Assembly: GCA_020438795.1 (NCBI GenBank)
Contig: JAGQTY010000004.1
Location: 1 to 64,000 of the forward strand
DNA: 64,000 nucleotides
Source of the DNA: Actinomycetota bacterium
GTDB lineage: Bacteria; Actinomycetota; Actinomycetes; S36-B12; GCA-2699445
Direction: 5' to 3'
Of this stretch, positions 33,463 to 41,788 are shown in pieces (positions within the stretch are counted from its first letter, which is position 1; the number at the start of each line of letters is the position of its first letter). Made by a program: the position numbers and the translations under genes. The notes below the pieces were generated by a model. That model worked only from the letters and a program-made list of their open reading frames with translations. It had not been told where the DNA came from and made no database searches.

Positions 33463-36201
33463 TCAGCGTTGCTGGTCCTTGGTCGCCGTCACACCACCAG
33501 CAGCCAGCCAGTCCTCGAGCTCCGCCCTGCTCATCGGGGCGCCGAACAGGTAGCCCTGGGCCCGATCACATCCCAGACCTCGCAGGATGTCCGCCTGTTC
33601 GGTACTGCGCACACCCTCGGCGAGGGTGTGCAGCCCGAGGTTACGGCCGAGTGCCACGATGGAGCGGAAGATCGCGATCGCACGCGCGTCCGTGGCGACC
33701 CTGCGCACGAAGCTCTGGTCGACCTTGATCACGTCCACATCCAGATCGCTGAGCCCGGACAGCGACGAGTACCCAGTGCCGAAATCGTCCAGAGCGACCC
33801 AGGCACCGACCCGGTGCAGCCGGGAGATGACCGCTCTCATGACATCCTCGTTCTCGGCCACCGTAGACTCCGTGAACTCGACCACCACACGGTCGGCCGG
33901 TAGTCGAGAACCCACGATCTGCTCGACCAGTCCGGGCAGCAACTCCGAGGTCAGCTCCATGGGCGCCACGTTGATCGATACGCACAGACCCGGAGTGATG
34001 GACTGCAGATCAGCGACGTCCTCCAGCGCCTGGCGGTGGATCATGGCATCGATCCTCCCGACCAGGCCGAGCCGCTCCGCCGACGGTATGAACTCCTCGG
34101 GTGAGATCAGCTCCCCGGTGGGCAGCCGACGCCGTGCCAGCGCCTCCACTCCCCACACCCGGCCCGAGTCGAGCTCGATGATCGGCTGGTAGAAGGGCAC
34201 GAACTCACGGTTCTCGATGGCCTCACGAACGTTCTGGAACAGCAGGAACCGGCGGTTGAGGTCCTCTTTCATCCGCGGCTCGTATCGCACGAGTTCCTGC
34301 TGGTGCTCGGCGTTGGACACCGCTGCGGCGAGGTCGGCGTGCTCAACCAGCGTCGCCGCGGAGTCCGTCGCGGACAGCAGCTGGGCGTAGCCCACGGCGG
34401 CCCGGACCCCCACATGGGAACCATCGGGCAGCCTGACCGCACTCATCCCGTTCTTCGAGGTCTCCGCGACGTGCTCGGCGGCGGCCTGAGTCTCCGAGGA
34501 CCGCAGCAGGACTCCGAACTCGTCACCCCCGAGTCGTGCGACCGCGACCACGGGCGCGTCCAGACCCTCGAGCAGGTCGGCGAATCGCCGCAACAGGATG
34601 TCGCCGACGTCATGACCGCGGGTGTCGTTGATCGCCCGGAAATCGACCAGATCGATGACGACCACCGCCAGCCTCGTGGGGGCCACCCAGTCCTGGGCCT
34701 CGGCGATGCTGGAGATGAAGCCGTCACGGTTGAGCAGTCCGGTGAGACTGTCACGACGCCGCGATTCACCGAGCTGCGTCCGCAGACGACGTGCGTCGGT
34801 GATGTCGCTGCCGGTCAGCACATAGCCGTCGGTACCGGAGCTGTGCAGTGCCGAGACGAGGAACTGCAGGTCGTGGTCACGCCCGGCGTGATCGACCACC
34901 GACAGCTCGATCTGCACTGGAATCCCGGAGTCACTGGTCTCCAGCGCATCGAGCAGGTCGTCCCGGGTCACGCCCGGCAGGACCGTGTTCAGGTAGCGCC
35001 CGCGCACATCATGGCCTTCGAGACCGAGGACCCGGACCAGCGGATGGCTCAGGTAGACGATCCTGGTCTGCTCATCGACCACGACGACCATCTCGCGGCT
35101 CTGCCGCGTGAGCACCTGGAACCAGCCCTGCTGCTCGGCGGCGTCGAAGTGCACGGCCATGGAACTCACCGTCGCGCGCCTGACGGACAGGGTGGCGAGC
35201 ATCCGTAGCCAGATGATGGCAGCGATCAGCAGCAGCAGGGCCACAGCAACCGCCGCGGATGCCGCAGTCGACGGGTCCCCGGTTCCCAGGATGAACAGCA
35301 GCAGCGCTGCCGCGACCGCCACCGGGCTCAAGGGCACGAACGTGGACCAGATGTCCCGCATCCACAGGTGCCGGGCGAGCTCACGCTCGGAACTGCGCCT
35401 GCCCAGGAAGGCCAGGGCCAGGACCAATGCCGCCGACAGTGCAACAAGGGCAGCAGTCATGACCAGTGTTGGCTTGCTGAGCAGCCAGAAGCTCGACAGC
35501 AGGTGCTGGGCCGCCAGCACACCCACACTGAGTTGCAGCAGGATCGCCTGGATGATGGGCAGATCGGTCTTGATGCGCGTCAGCGAGGCCACCAGGAGCA
35601 CGACTGAGATGGTGGCGAACTCGGAGAGGCTGACCGCCACCGCGGAGAAGGCACTGAACCAGGTGCCGTCGTAGGTGTGCCCGGGGGCCACCAGAGCCAT
35701 CCACAGCACCAGAAGCCCGAGGAACCCCACTGCCAGGTCGATGAGGGCCCGACGACGAAGGCCGGGAGCGCCGCGCTGCGGCCAGCAGAGCAGGAGCAGC
35801 GCTGTGATCAGGAAGGGAGCCGCCAGCGCAGTCAGCAGCGACGAAGGTACGGCCGCTGCCGGCGCGTCGGGCCAGAACAGGAACTCCATGACGGCCCCGA
35901 GCAGGGTGAGCAGATACCCGAGCAGCAGGAGCGCGATCCCGGTCCGGTGCCTGACCGACTGGTGCTGCTGCAGGCGCCAGAGGCCGGTGAGACCGACGAG
36001 CAGCGTGAGCATGCCGAGGCCGGCGAACACGACCGCTCGGGTCTGGGGCCATTCCGTGATACCGGCAGCGCCGGGCTGCGCGACCGACACTGACAGCACG
36101 ATGCCGGGGACCGATACCGTGACCCCGGCGGCGATGACCACGGGCAGCCAGGACGGAGCGCTGCGCCGCCCGACCACAGCCGTCACATCAGCCTCCATCA
36201 C
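33463..36201 (-). CDS. Membrane PAS-GGDEF-EAL cyclic-di-GMP enzyme
   Basis: 912 residues. The N-terminal ~345 residues hold about nine or ten hydrophobic helices, an integral membrane sensor. A PAS-like domain follows at ~355-465 (REMVVVVDEQTRIVYLSHPL). The GGDEF domain (~475-630) has an intact RLGGDEFGVLL near residue 557, so diguanylate cyclase activity is possible; no RxxD inhibitory site is visible just upstream. The EAL domain (~650-900) has VEALARRR near 687 and DDFGTGYSSL, so phosphodiesterase activity is also possible. Its start overlaps the hflX end by 14 bases, which is odd company for a signalling enzyme. The net activity cannot be told from sequence. Confidence 0.92.
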   Translation of the reverse strand: MMEADVTAVVGRRSAPSWLPVVIAAGVTVSVPGIVLSVSVAQPGAAGITEWPQTRAVVFAGLGMLTLLVGLTGLWRLQQHQSVRHRTGIALLLLGYLLTLLGAVMEFLFWPDAPAAAVPSSLLTALAAPFLITALLLLCWPQRGAPGLRRRALIDLAVGFLGLLVLWMALVAPGHTYDGTWFSAFSAVAVSLSEFATISVVLLVASLTRIKTDLPIIQAILLQLSVGVLAAQHLLSSFWLLSKPTLVMTAALVALSAALVLALAFLGRRSSERELARHLWMRDIWSTFVPLSPVAVAAALLLFILGTGDPSTAASAAVAVALLLLIAAIIWLRMLATLSVRRATVSSMAVHFDAAEQQGWFQVLTRQSREMVVVVDEQTRIVYLSHPLVRVLGLEGHDVRGRYLNTVLPGVTRDDLLDALETSDSGIPVQIELSVVDHAGRDHDLQFLVSALHSSGTDGYVLTGSDITDARRLRTQLGESRRRDSLTGLLNRDGFISSIAEAQDWVAPTRLAVVVIDLVDFRAINDTRGHDVGDILLRRFADLLEGLDAPVVAVARLGGDEFGVLLRSSETQAAAEHVAETSKNGMSAVRLPDGSHVGVRAAVGYAQLLSATDSAATLVEHADLAAAVSNAEHQQELVRYEPRMKEDLNRRFLLFQNVREAIENREFVPFYQPIIELDSGRVWGVEALARRRLPTGELISPEEFIPSAERLGLVGRIDAMIHRQALEDVADLQSITPGLCVSINVAPMELTSELLPGLVEQIVGSRLPADRVVVEFTESTVAENEDVMRAVISRLHRVGAWVALDDFGTGYSSLSGLSDLDVDVIKVDQSFVRRVATDARAIAIFRSIVALGRNLGLHTLAEGVRSTEQADILRGLGCDRAQGYLFGAPMSRAELEDWLAAGGVTATKDQQR

Positions 36202-37576
36202 GAGCCAGGAACGGCACTACCTGCGCATACAGCCAGCGTGGCACGAGCACGTCGAGCGCCACCCCATTCTCCAAGTATGCGACGGATCGCACCTGCCCGT
36301 GGTCATGTAGGTCGGAAACGAGGTCTCCGCGGTCGAACGGTACGACGATCCGGACCTCCGTCAGGCTGCGTTGCAGCTCTGTGGCGATGCGTTCGTTGAG
36401 CTCCTCGATACCTGCCCCGGTCCGGGCCGACACGCCCAGCGCCTCGGGCGGAGCGCCCGAGGGGCCGAGGTCGGCCTTGTTCGCCACCAGGATCTCGGGG
36501 AGGTCCTGGGCGCCTATCTCCTGGAGCACCTCTCGCACAGCGGCGATCTGGCCAGCTGGATCAGGGTCGGCACCGTCCACGACGTGCAGCAGGAGGTCGG
36601 CGTGGCGCACCTCCTCCAGTGTCGAGGTGAACGCGTCGACCAGTTGATGGGGCAGATGTCTAACGAACCCCACAGTGTCGGTCAGGGTGTATTCCTGTCC
36701 GGCACTCGTTCTGGCCCGGCGCACGGTGGGGTCCAGCGTGGCGAAGAGCTCGTCGGCTACCATCACGTCCGCATCGGTGAGCCGGTTCAGCAGAGACGAC
36801 TTGCCCGCGTTCGTATAACCGACGATGGCGACCGAGGCGACGTGATGGCGACGACGGTTGCGGCGCTGGGTCTCGCGGGCGGCGGACATGTCCTTGATCT
36901 CGCGGCCGAGCCTGGAGATCTGATCGCGGATGCGGCGCCGGTCGGACTCGAGCTTGGTCTCACCGGGACCCCGGGTACCGATGCCGCCGGCTTGCCGGCT
37001 CATCGCCTCACCCCAGCCCCGAAGGCGCGGGAGCATGTACTGCAGCTGCGCGAGCTGCACCTGGGCCTTGCCCTCCCTACTGCGGGCGTGCTGGGCGAAG
37101 ATGTCGAGGATCAGCCAGGTGCGATCGACCACCTTGACCTTGACGATCCGCTCCAGAGCCTGCAGCTGGCCCGGGGTCAGTTCGCCGTCACAGATCAGCG
37201 TGTCGGCGTCGTGGGCAGCGATGATTCCGGCCAGCTCACCGGCCTTGCCCTTGCCGACGTAGGTCGCACTGTCGGGTCGATTCCTGCGCTGGATCAGGGC
37301 GTCGCACACCACGGACCCGGCGGTCTCGGCAAGCCTCGCCAGTTCCGTCATCGAGAGTTCCGACTCCGCAGCCGAGCCCCCGGTCCAGACACCGACGAGC
37401 ACGACGCGCTCCAGCCGGATCCGCCGGTACTCGACCTCGCTGATGTCTTCGAGTTCGGTGGACAGGCTCGCGATCCGGCGCAGCGCCTCACGCTCCAGCG
37501 CCTCGGTGTTCTCAGCATCCGAGGCCGGGTCAGCGCGGTGTCCATCGGTGGACACTGCTTCATCGTCCTGTCTCAT
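36188..37576 (-). CDS. hflX: GTPase HflX
   Basis: A ribosome-associated GTPase that splits stalled or heat-damaged ribosomes. 462 residues. The N-terminal HflX domain (~50-240) has the KGKAGELAGIIA segment and the conserved GGIGTRGPGETKLE (~197-210). The G domain starts at GYTNAGKSSLLNRL (P-loop, 253-266), with ATLDPTVRRA (switch I region), DTVGFVRHLP (G3) and VANKADL (G4). The start codon overlaps the dapF stop (ATGA) and the end overlaps the GGDEF/EAL start, so it is the middle of a tightly coupled operon. Confidence 0.96.
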   Translation of the reverse strand: MRQDDEAVSTDGHRADPASDAENTEALEREALRRIASLSTELEDISEVEYRRIRLERVVLVGVWTGGSAAESELSMTELARLAETAGSVVCDALIQRRNRPDSATYVGKGKAGELAGIIAAHDADTLICDGELTPGQLQALERIVKVKVVDRTWLILDIFAQHARSREGKAQVQLAQLQYMLPRLRGWGEAMSRQAGGIGTRGPGETKLESDRRRIRDQISRLGREIKDMSAARETQRRNRRRHHVASVAIVGYTNAGKSSLLNRLTDADVMVADELFATLDPTVRRARTSAGQEYTLTDTVGFVRHLPHQLVDAFTSTLEEVRHADLLLHVVDGADPDPAGQIAAVREVLQEIGAQDLPEILVANKADLGPSGAPPEALGVSARTGAGIEELNERIATELQRSLTEVRIVVPFDRGDLVSDLHDHGQVRSVAYLENGVALDVLVPRWLYAQVVPFLARDGG

Positions 37577-38379
37577 GGGTTGGCGTCGATCCAGTCCGCT
37601 GCGAGTTGTCCGTGTGCAACGAGGACCGCGGGACCTTCAAGTGCGACTGACTCCGCGCCAAGCGCCCGAACGGTCAGGAGACCGCCGGGGACCTCAACAA
37701 GCACACCATCGCAGAGGGCTATCCCGTACTCGGCGGCATGAGCCGCAGCCACCGCGACCGCTCCGGTCCCGCATGACATCGTCTCCCCCACCCCCCGTTC
37801 GAAGACACGCATGCTCACCCTGCCAGGAGCGTCCACCCGCACGAACTCGATGTTGGCGCCTTCGGGGAAGACATCGGGGGGGATCCCGGGCGCGCCGAGC
37901 AGATCACCGGCATCGGCGAGGTCGCTCACCTCGACGACTGCGTGCGGGTTGGGGGCGAACACCGCGTCTCCTGCCCATTCCCGGTCACCCACCCTGACAA
38001 TGACGTGGGTCCCGATCACGGGCGCCGACATGGTCACCGCGATTGCGCCATCGGGCAGGACCCGGTAGGCCACCTGCCCGGCACGGGTGAGGAACTCCCC
38101 CGAGGTGCGCTCTTCCAGTCCGCTCTCCAGCAGGTACCTCGCGAACACCCGGGCACCGTTGCCGCACATCTCGGCCAGGCTCCCGTCGGCGTTGCGGTAG
38201 TCCATGAACCACTCGCCGTCGAGACGGACCACGCGCAGAATGCCGTCCCCGCCTATCCCGGTGCGACGATCGCAGAGCGCCCGAACGGTCGACGGCGTCG
38301 GATCCCAGGTGTCGTCGGGCAGGATCACGAAGTCGTTGCCGGTTCCGTGCCCGATGGCGAAATCCCTTTGCATAACCAT
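37573..38379 (-). CDS. dapF: Diaminopimelate epimerase
   Basis: Converts LL- to meso-diaminopimelate for lysine and peptidoglycan. 268 residues. The two catalytic cysteines are present: Cys72 in AEMCGNGARV and Cys203 in ETMSCGTGAVAV. Other landmarks are HGTGNDFVIL (11-20) and RRTGIGGDGIL. The start is the first ATG at 38379, and a second ATG lies 6 bases in; the ribosome binding site is weak. It is the first gene of dapF-hflX-GGDEF/EAL-dinG and overlaps hflX by 4 bases. Confidence 0.97.
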   Translation of the reverse strand: MVMQRDFAIGHGTGNDFVILPDDTWDPTPSTVRALCDRRTGIGGDGILRVVRLDGEWFMDYRNADGSLAEMCGNGARVFARYLLESGLEERTSGEFLTRAGQVAYRVLPDGAIAVTMSAPVIGTHVIVRVGDREWAGDAVFAPNPHAVVEVSDLADAGDLLGAPGIPPDVFPEGANIEFVRVDAPGRVSMRVFERGVGETMSCGTGAVAVAAAHAAEYGIALCDGVLVEVPGGLLTVRALGAESVALEGPAVLVAHGQLAADWIDANP

Positions 38380-38443
38380 ATTTTCGCGCTGATCACGAGG
38401 AATCGGAAATCAGCCACACATCCTCTCGAATCACCACAGAGGG

Positions 38444-39595
38444 TCAGCCCGTCCGCTGCGCCAGTCGGTCGATGGCGGTGCCGTAGGCGGCTGACACAGT
38501 CTCCAGGACGTTGGACCACACCTGCTCGGGTGGGACATCGGTGTTGTGGCGCTGCATCTGGATCCGCAGTTCGTCATCGACAGCGAGCCTCGCGATGGCC
38601 TTGGCCATCCCCTGGTCGTCGTCGGCCAGCAGTCCCTCGACACCCGAGTTCACGAACTCGGTCAGACCCGTCTGGGAACGCGCCACGATCGGCAGGCCAG
38701 TGGCGCGCGCCTCCAGCGCCGCGAGACCGAAGCTCTCCTTGATGCTGGGCTGGATGAACACATCGCTGTCGAGGTAGAGCTGCTGCAGATCCGGGCGGCT
38801 GAGCCGGCCGGTCAGTGTGACGACATCGGCCAGTCCGTGCGAGTCGATCCAGCGCTGCAACCTGGCCCGGTGCGGACCATCTCCTGCGATGTGCAGGGTC
38901 ATCTCCCTGCCCGCGGCCAGTTCCCTGGCCGCGAGGAACATCCGCAACAGTGGAGTCGCGCGCTTGCGCGGAGCCAGCCGCATGGCGGCCACGAACCGCA
39001 CCGGAGCGGCCGCTGCCTGTTCGGGCGTCGGGATATGACGGCCCCGGGCATTCCAGTCCCGGGGGTCAACTCCATTGGGCACCACCAGCACCGTCACCGG
39101 GTGGTCAGAGGCCGCCTCGATCCGCTCGGCTGCCACCGTGCTCACAGCACTGAGCTGAACGCCGGACTCGCTCCACTTCACGAGGTGATCGGCGAAGCCG
39201 TATGACGCCTTCGCGGCCTGGCCCCAGACACAATGAACCGTGACCAGTGTCGGAAGACCCACACGCACTGCTGAGCGGATACCGCCCCAGGCGAACGGTG
39301 AGACCACACCCAGATGAACCTGGACGATGTCCGGTTCGAGCTCCTCGAGCAGCGGGACGAGGTGGGCAGTCGTGCGCGGATGCACCGGCATGTCGAACGG
39401 CATCCGCGCGGTAACCCGGTTGACGGTGACCCCGTCGAGGACCTCCACCCCATTGCGCACCTGCTCCCCCGGCGTTGCGGTGAACACGGTGACGTCGAGG
39501 CCGGTGGCCGCCTGCCGCCTGCTCAGCTCGGTCACCTGGACCTCGATCCCGCCGAGCCGGGGCATGTAGCAGTCGCTGATGTGAGCGACCTTCAT
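38444..39595 (-). CDS. GT4-family glycosyltransferase
   Basis: 383 residues with the GT-B fold. The N-terminal domain starts VAHISDCYMPRLGGIEVQVTELS. The C-terminal domain has VVPNGVD and the donor-binding motif KESFGLAALEARATGLPIV (~312-330). The ATG at 39595 has GGAGG 6 bases upstream; the open frame continues 92 codons further, antisense to the deacetylase gene. It diverges from a PIG-L-type deacetylase with 55 bases between starts. This pairing suggests a glycolipid, mycothiol-like or surface glycan pathway, but the sugar and acceptor are unknown. Confidence 0.93.
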   Translation of the reverse strand: MKVAHISDCYMPRLGGIEVQVTELSRRQAATGLDVTVFTATPGEQVRNGVEVLDGVTVNRVTARMPFDMPVHPRTTAHLVPLLEELEPDIVQVHLGVVSPFAWGGIRSAVRVGLPTLVTVHCVWGQAAKASYGFADHLVKWSESGVQLSAVSTVAAERIEAASDHPVTVLVVPNGVDPRDWNARGRHIPTPEQAAAAPVRFVAAMRLAPRKRATPLLRMFLAARELAAGREMTLHIAGDGPHRARLQRWIDSHGLADVVTLTGRLSRPDLQQLYLDSDVFIQPSIKESFGLAALEARATGLPIVARSQTGLTEFVNSGVEGLLADDDQGMAKAIARLAVDDELRIQMQRHNTDVPPEQVWSNVLETVSAAYGTAIDRLAQRTG

Positions 39596-39650
39596 GGACA
39601 CCTCCGGTCGTTGCAGCCAATCTATCGCGCCGTTCGCATCGTTGCGGATT

Positions 39651-40424
39651 ATGCGGCAGTATGCCAACGTGTCCGGAGCCATCCTGTTCTTCCACGCCCA
39701 TCCTGACGATGAGGCGCTGCTTACGGCCGGCACCATGGCACGGGCCAACGCCGAGGGGCAGCGGGTGATCCTGGTGACGGCCACCGCAGGTGAGGCAGGC
39801 CTGGCCGACGAGTCGAGGGGGTCCGGGCTCGGGAGCCGCCGGATCCACGAGCTGCAGCGATCCGGGCGCATCCTTGGTGCCGCTCGGATCGAACTGCTCG
39901 GCTACGCCGATTCGGGAATCGACGGCGATTCGGCCGTCGGTGGAGCAACGGCCTTCTGCCAGGTCCCCGTGGCCGATGTCGCAGCGAGGCTTGCCGCGAT
40001 CATCGCGGAGGAGGGCGTCCACACCCTGGTGACCTACGACGCCTCCGGGGGCTACGGACATCCGGACCACGTCCACGTGCACCGGTGTGGCGTGGCAGCG
40101 GCTCAGCTGAGCGGCCTGGACCGGGTCTTCGCCGCAACAGCCCCCCGGGAGCCGTTCGCCTTCGGCGTGCACGTCGCCGACCGGTTCGCCGAACTACCTC
40201 CTGGTACCGTGCCACAGTTCGAGAACGCCTACACCCCCTCAGGCCAGATCACCCACCGGGTGGACGTTCGCGACTACTGCGACTTCAAGCGGGCGGCCAT
40301 GGCAGCCCACGCGAGCCAGGCCACCGGTGGGGACATCCGCACACTGGGAGTCCTGCTGAAACTTCCTCGCCCGCTGTACCGGCGGATTCTGGGGACCGAG
40401 TACTACCGTCGGCTGCCCGTGTGA
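39651..40424 (+). CDS. PIG-L/LmbE family N-deacetylase
   Basis: 257 residues. The zinc-binding motif HAHPDDEAL (His17, Asp20) and the second motif GHPDHVHVH (~137-144) are intact, as in MshB/Mca and GlcNAc-PI deacetylases. The ATG at 39651 is preferred for domain fit; the ribosome binding site is poor and a GTG six codons on is possible. It is divergent from the GT4 glycosyltransferase and ends 4 bases from the end of the convergent miaA. The likely role is de-N-acetylation of a sugar conjugate, possibly the product of the neighbouring glycosyltransferase. Confidence 0.9.
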   Translation: MRQYANVSGAILFFHAHPDDEALLTAGTMARANAEGQRVILVTATAGEAGLADESRGSGLGSRRIHELQRSGRILGAARIELLGYADSGIDGDSAVGGATAFCQVPVADVAARLAAIIAEEGVHTLVTYDASGGYGHPDHVHVHRCGVAAAQLSGLDRVFAATAPREPFAFGVHVADRFAELPPGTVPQFENAYTPSGQITHRVDVRDYCDFKRAAMAAHASQATGGDIRTLGVLLKLPRPLYRRILGTEYYRRLPV

Positions 40425-40428
40425 CGGG

Positions 40429-41370
40429 TCAGCCTCCCAGGTGCTCGAGCACCTGGACCAGCAGGTCCGGGTCCGCGCCCTCGAACCAGACGATCCTGTC
40501 GTCCGAACGCAGCGTTCGCTCCTGGCGCCTGGCGAGCTTGCAGGTGGCCGTGATGGTGGCGTCGCGTGCCTGCGCCATGGTCAGTTCGCCGCGCAAGGCA
40601 GCCATCATCTGCTGATAGCCGACCGCTTTGCCGGCCGTGCTGTCCGGAGTCAGTCCTGCCGCCAGCAACGTCTCCACCTCGTCCCGCAGCGCATCCTGGG
40701 ACCACCACTGTTCGACGCGCCGCGTGATCCGGTCATCGAGATCCTCGCGGGTGCGACGGATACCGATCCACCGGGTCGGCGCCCAGGCGGTGGGGGTGGG
40801 CAGCGCCGCCGCGAAGCTGCCGGTGAGTTCGACGACTTCCAGCGCTCGCACGATGCGGCGGCCGTTGCTGGGCTCGATCAGGGCCGCTGCCTGCGGATCA
40901 CGGTCGGCCAGCAGCCGGTGGGCCGCCGCAGCTCCGGACTCATCCAGCAGGCGCTGGTACCTGGCTCGCGTCTGCGGGTCCGTCGGGGGAACATCGAGCT
41001 CGTCACACACGGCCTTCAGGTACAGCGGAGATCCCCCGACCACCAATGGCACCCGCTCCCGCGACCAGACCTGCCGGATGGCCGCGCGGGCGGCGTCGCG
41101 GTACTGAACGACGGAGGCTGTGGTGGTCACGGGCCACACATCCAGCATGTGGTGCTCGACCTGCTGGCGCGCCACCATGCCCGGCTTGTCGGTGGCGATG
41201 TCCATCCCGCGGTAGAGCGCCATGGCATCGGCGTTCACGATCGCGCCATCCAGCGACCGGGCCACATCCAGCGCCAGTGCGGACTTCCCGGCTGCGGTGG
41301 GACCGACGATCGCGACGAGATACTCACTGGCTGCGATGTGATCATCTTCTCGATCGTATGAACGCGACAT
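40429..41370 (-). CDS. miaA: tRNA dimethylallyltransferase MiaA
   Basis: Adds the dimethylallyl group to A37 of tRNAs reading U-starting codons. 313 residues. P-loop GPTAAGKS at 23-30, NADAMALYRGMDIATDKP (~41-58; most homologues have S-Q-Y/M-Q), DVWPVTTTASVVQYRDAA, VVGGSPLYLKAV, and RRIVRALEVVELTG are all present. Its product is the substrate of MiaB, encoded 1.8 kb upstream on the same strand. An MT0933-like gene on the other strand lies between them. Confidence 0.96.
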   Translation of the reverse strand: MSRSYDREDDHIAASEYLVAIVGPTAAGKSALALDVARSLDGAIVNADAMALYRGMDIATDKPGMVARQQVEHHMLDVWPVTTTASVVQYRDAARAAIRQVWSRERVPLVVGGSPLYLKAVCDELDVPPTDPQTRARYQRLLDESGAAAAHRLLADRDPQAAALIEPSNGRRIVRALEVVELTGSFAAALPTPTAWAPTRWIGIRRTREDLDDRITRRVEQWWSQDALRDEVETLLAAGLTPDSTAGKAVGYQQMMAALRGELTMAQARDATITATCKLARRQERTLRSDDRIVWFEGADPDLLVQVLEHLGG

Positions 41371-41428
41371 ACCCCCAATATTCCCCTAGTCTTGCGGGGT
41401 TGATATCCACGCAGAAGGGACAATCCCC

Positions 41429-41776
41429 ATGAACGATCGAGTGGAGCAGGCCAAGGGCGCCGCTGCGGGTGCCGCCGCCAAGGCGCAGGAGCAGGCAGGC
41501 GATCTGGCCGCCAAAGCGCAGGAGCAGGCCACCGGGCTGGCCGCCAAAGCACAGGAACATGCAGCCGGACTCGCCGCCAAGGCCCAGGAGCACGGCGCCG
41601 GTATCGCGGGTCAGGTCTCCGACGCCATCGACATGGCCACAGACTTCGTGGATTCGAAGACCGGCGGCAAGCTGTCCCAGGTGACCGAGAAGGTCGACGG
41701 AGTGGCTTCAGGGCTGGTCGACAAGGTTCAGAATGCTGACAACGAGAGCGACGCCGACGGGGCGGCCGGCAGCTGA
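41429..41776 (+). CDS. MT0933-like protein with four 11-residue Ala/Lys/Gln repeats
   Basis: 115 residues. Residues 16-59 are four tandem 11-mers (AAKAQEQAGDL, AAKAQEQATGL, AAKAQEHAAGL, AAKAQEHGAGI), an amphipathic LEA-like helix. The C-terminal part (VSDAIDMATDFVDSKTGGKLSQVTEKVD) matches the MT0933 antitoxin-type family. AAGGGA lies 9 bases before the ATG. No toxin gene is adjacent; the gene is alone between divergent miaA and convergent miaB. A role in stress protection or as an orphan antitoxin is uncertain. Confidence 0.8.
   Translation: MNDRVEQAKGAAAGAAAKAQEQAGDLAAKAQEQATGLAAKAQEHAAGLAAKAQEHGAGIAGQVSDAIDMATDFVDSKTGGKLSQVTEKVDGVASGLVDKVQNADNESDADGAAGS
41474..41605 (+). repeat. Four 33-bp tandem coding repeats
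   Basis: Four in-frame 33-bp units encode the 11-residue helices of the MT0933-like protein. The GCCAAGGCGCAGGAGCAGGC-type core is strongly conserved between units, so copy number may vary by slippage. Confidence 0.8.
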
Positions 41777-41788
41777 CCGACCGGCAGG

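Noticed and set aside
32144-33553. 469-codon plus-strand open frame
   Set aside because: Antisense to the dinG-like helicase gene; no motif.
36371-37741. 456-codon plus-strand open frame
   Set aside because: Antisense to hflX; no motif.
41474-41605. 33-bp direct repeats as a CRISPR array
   Set aside because: Contiguous, in frame, no spacers, and encode a helix repeat.
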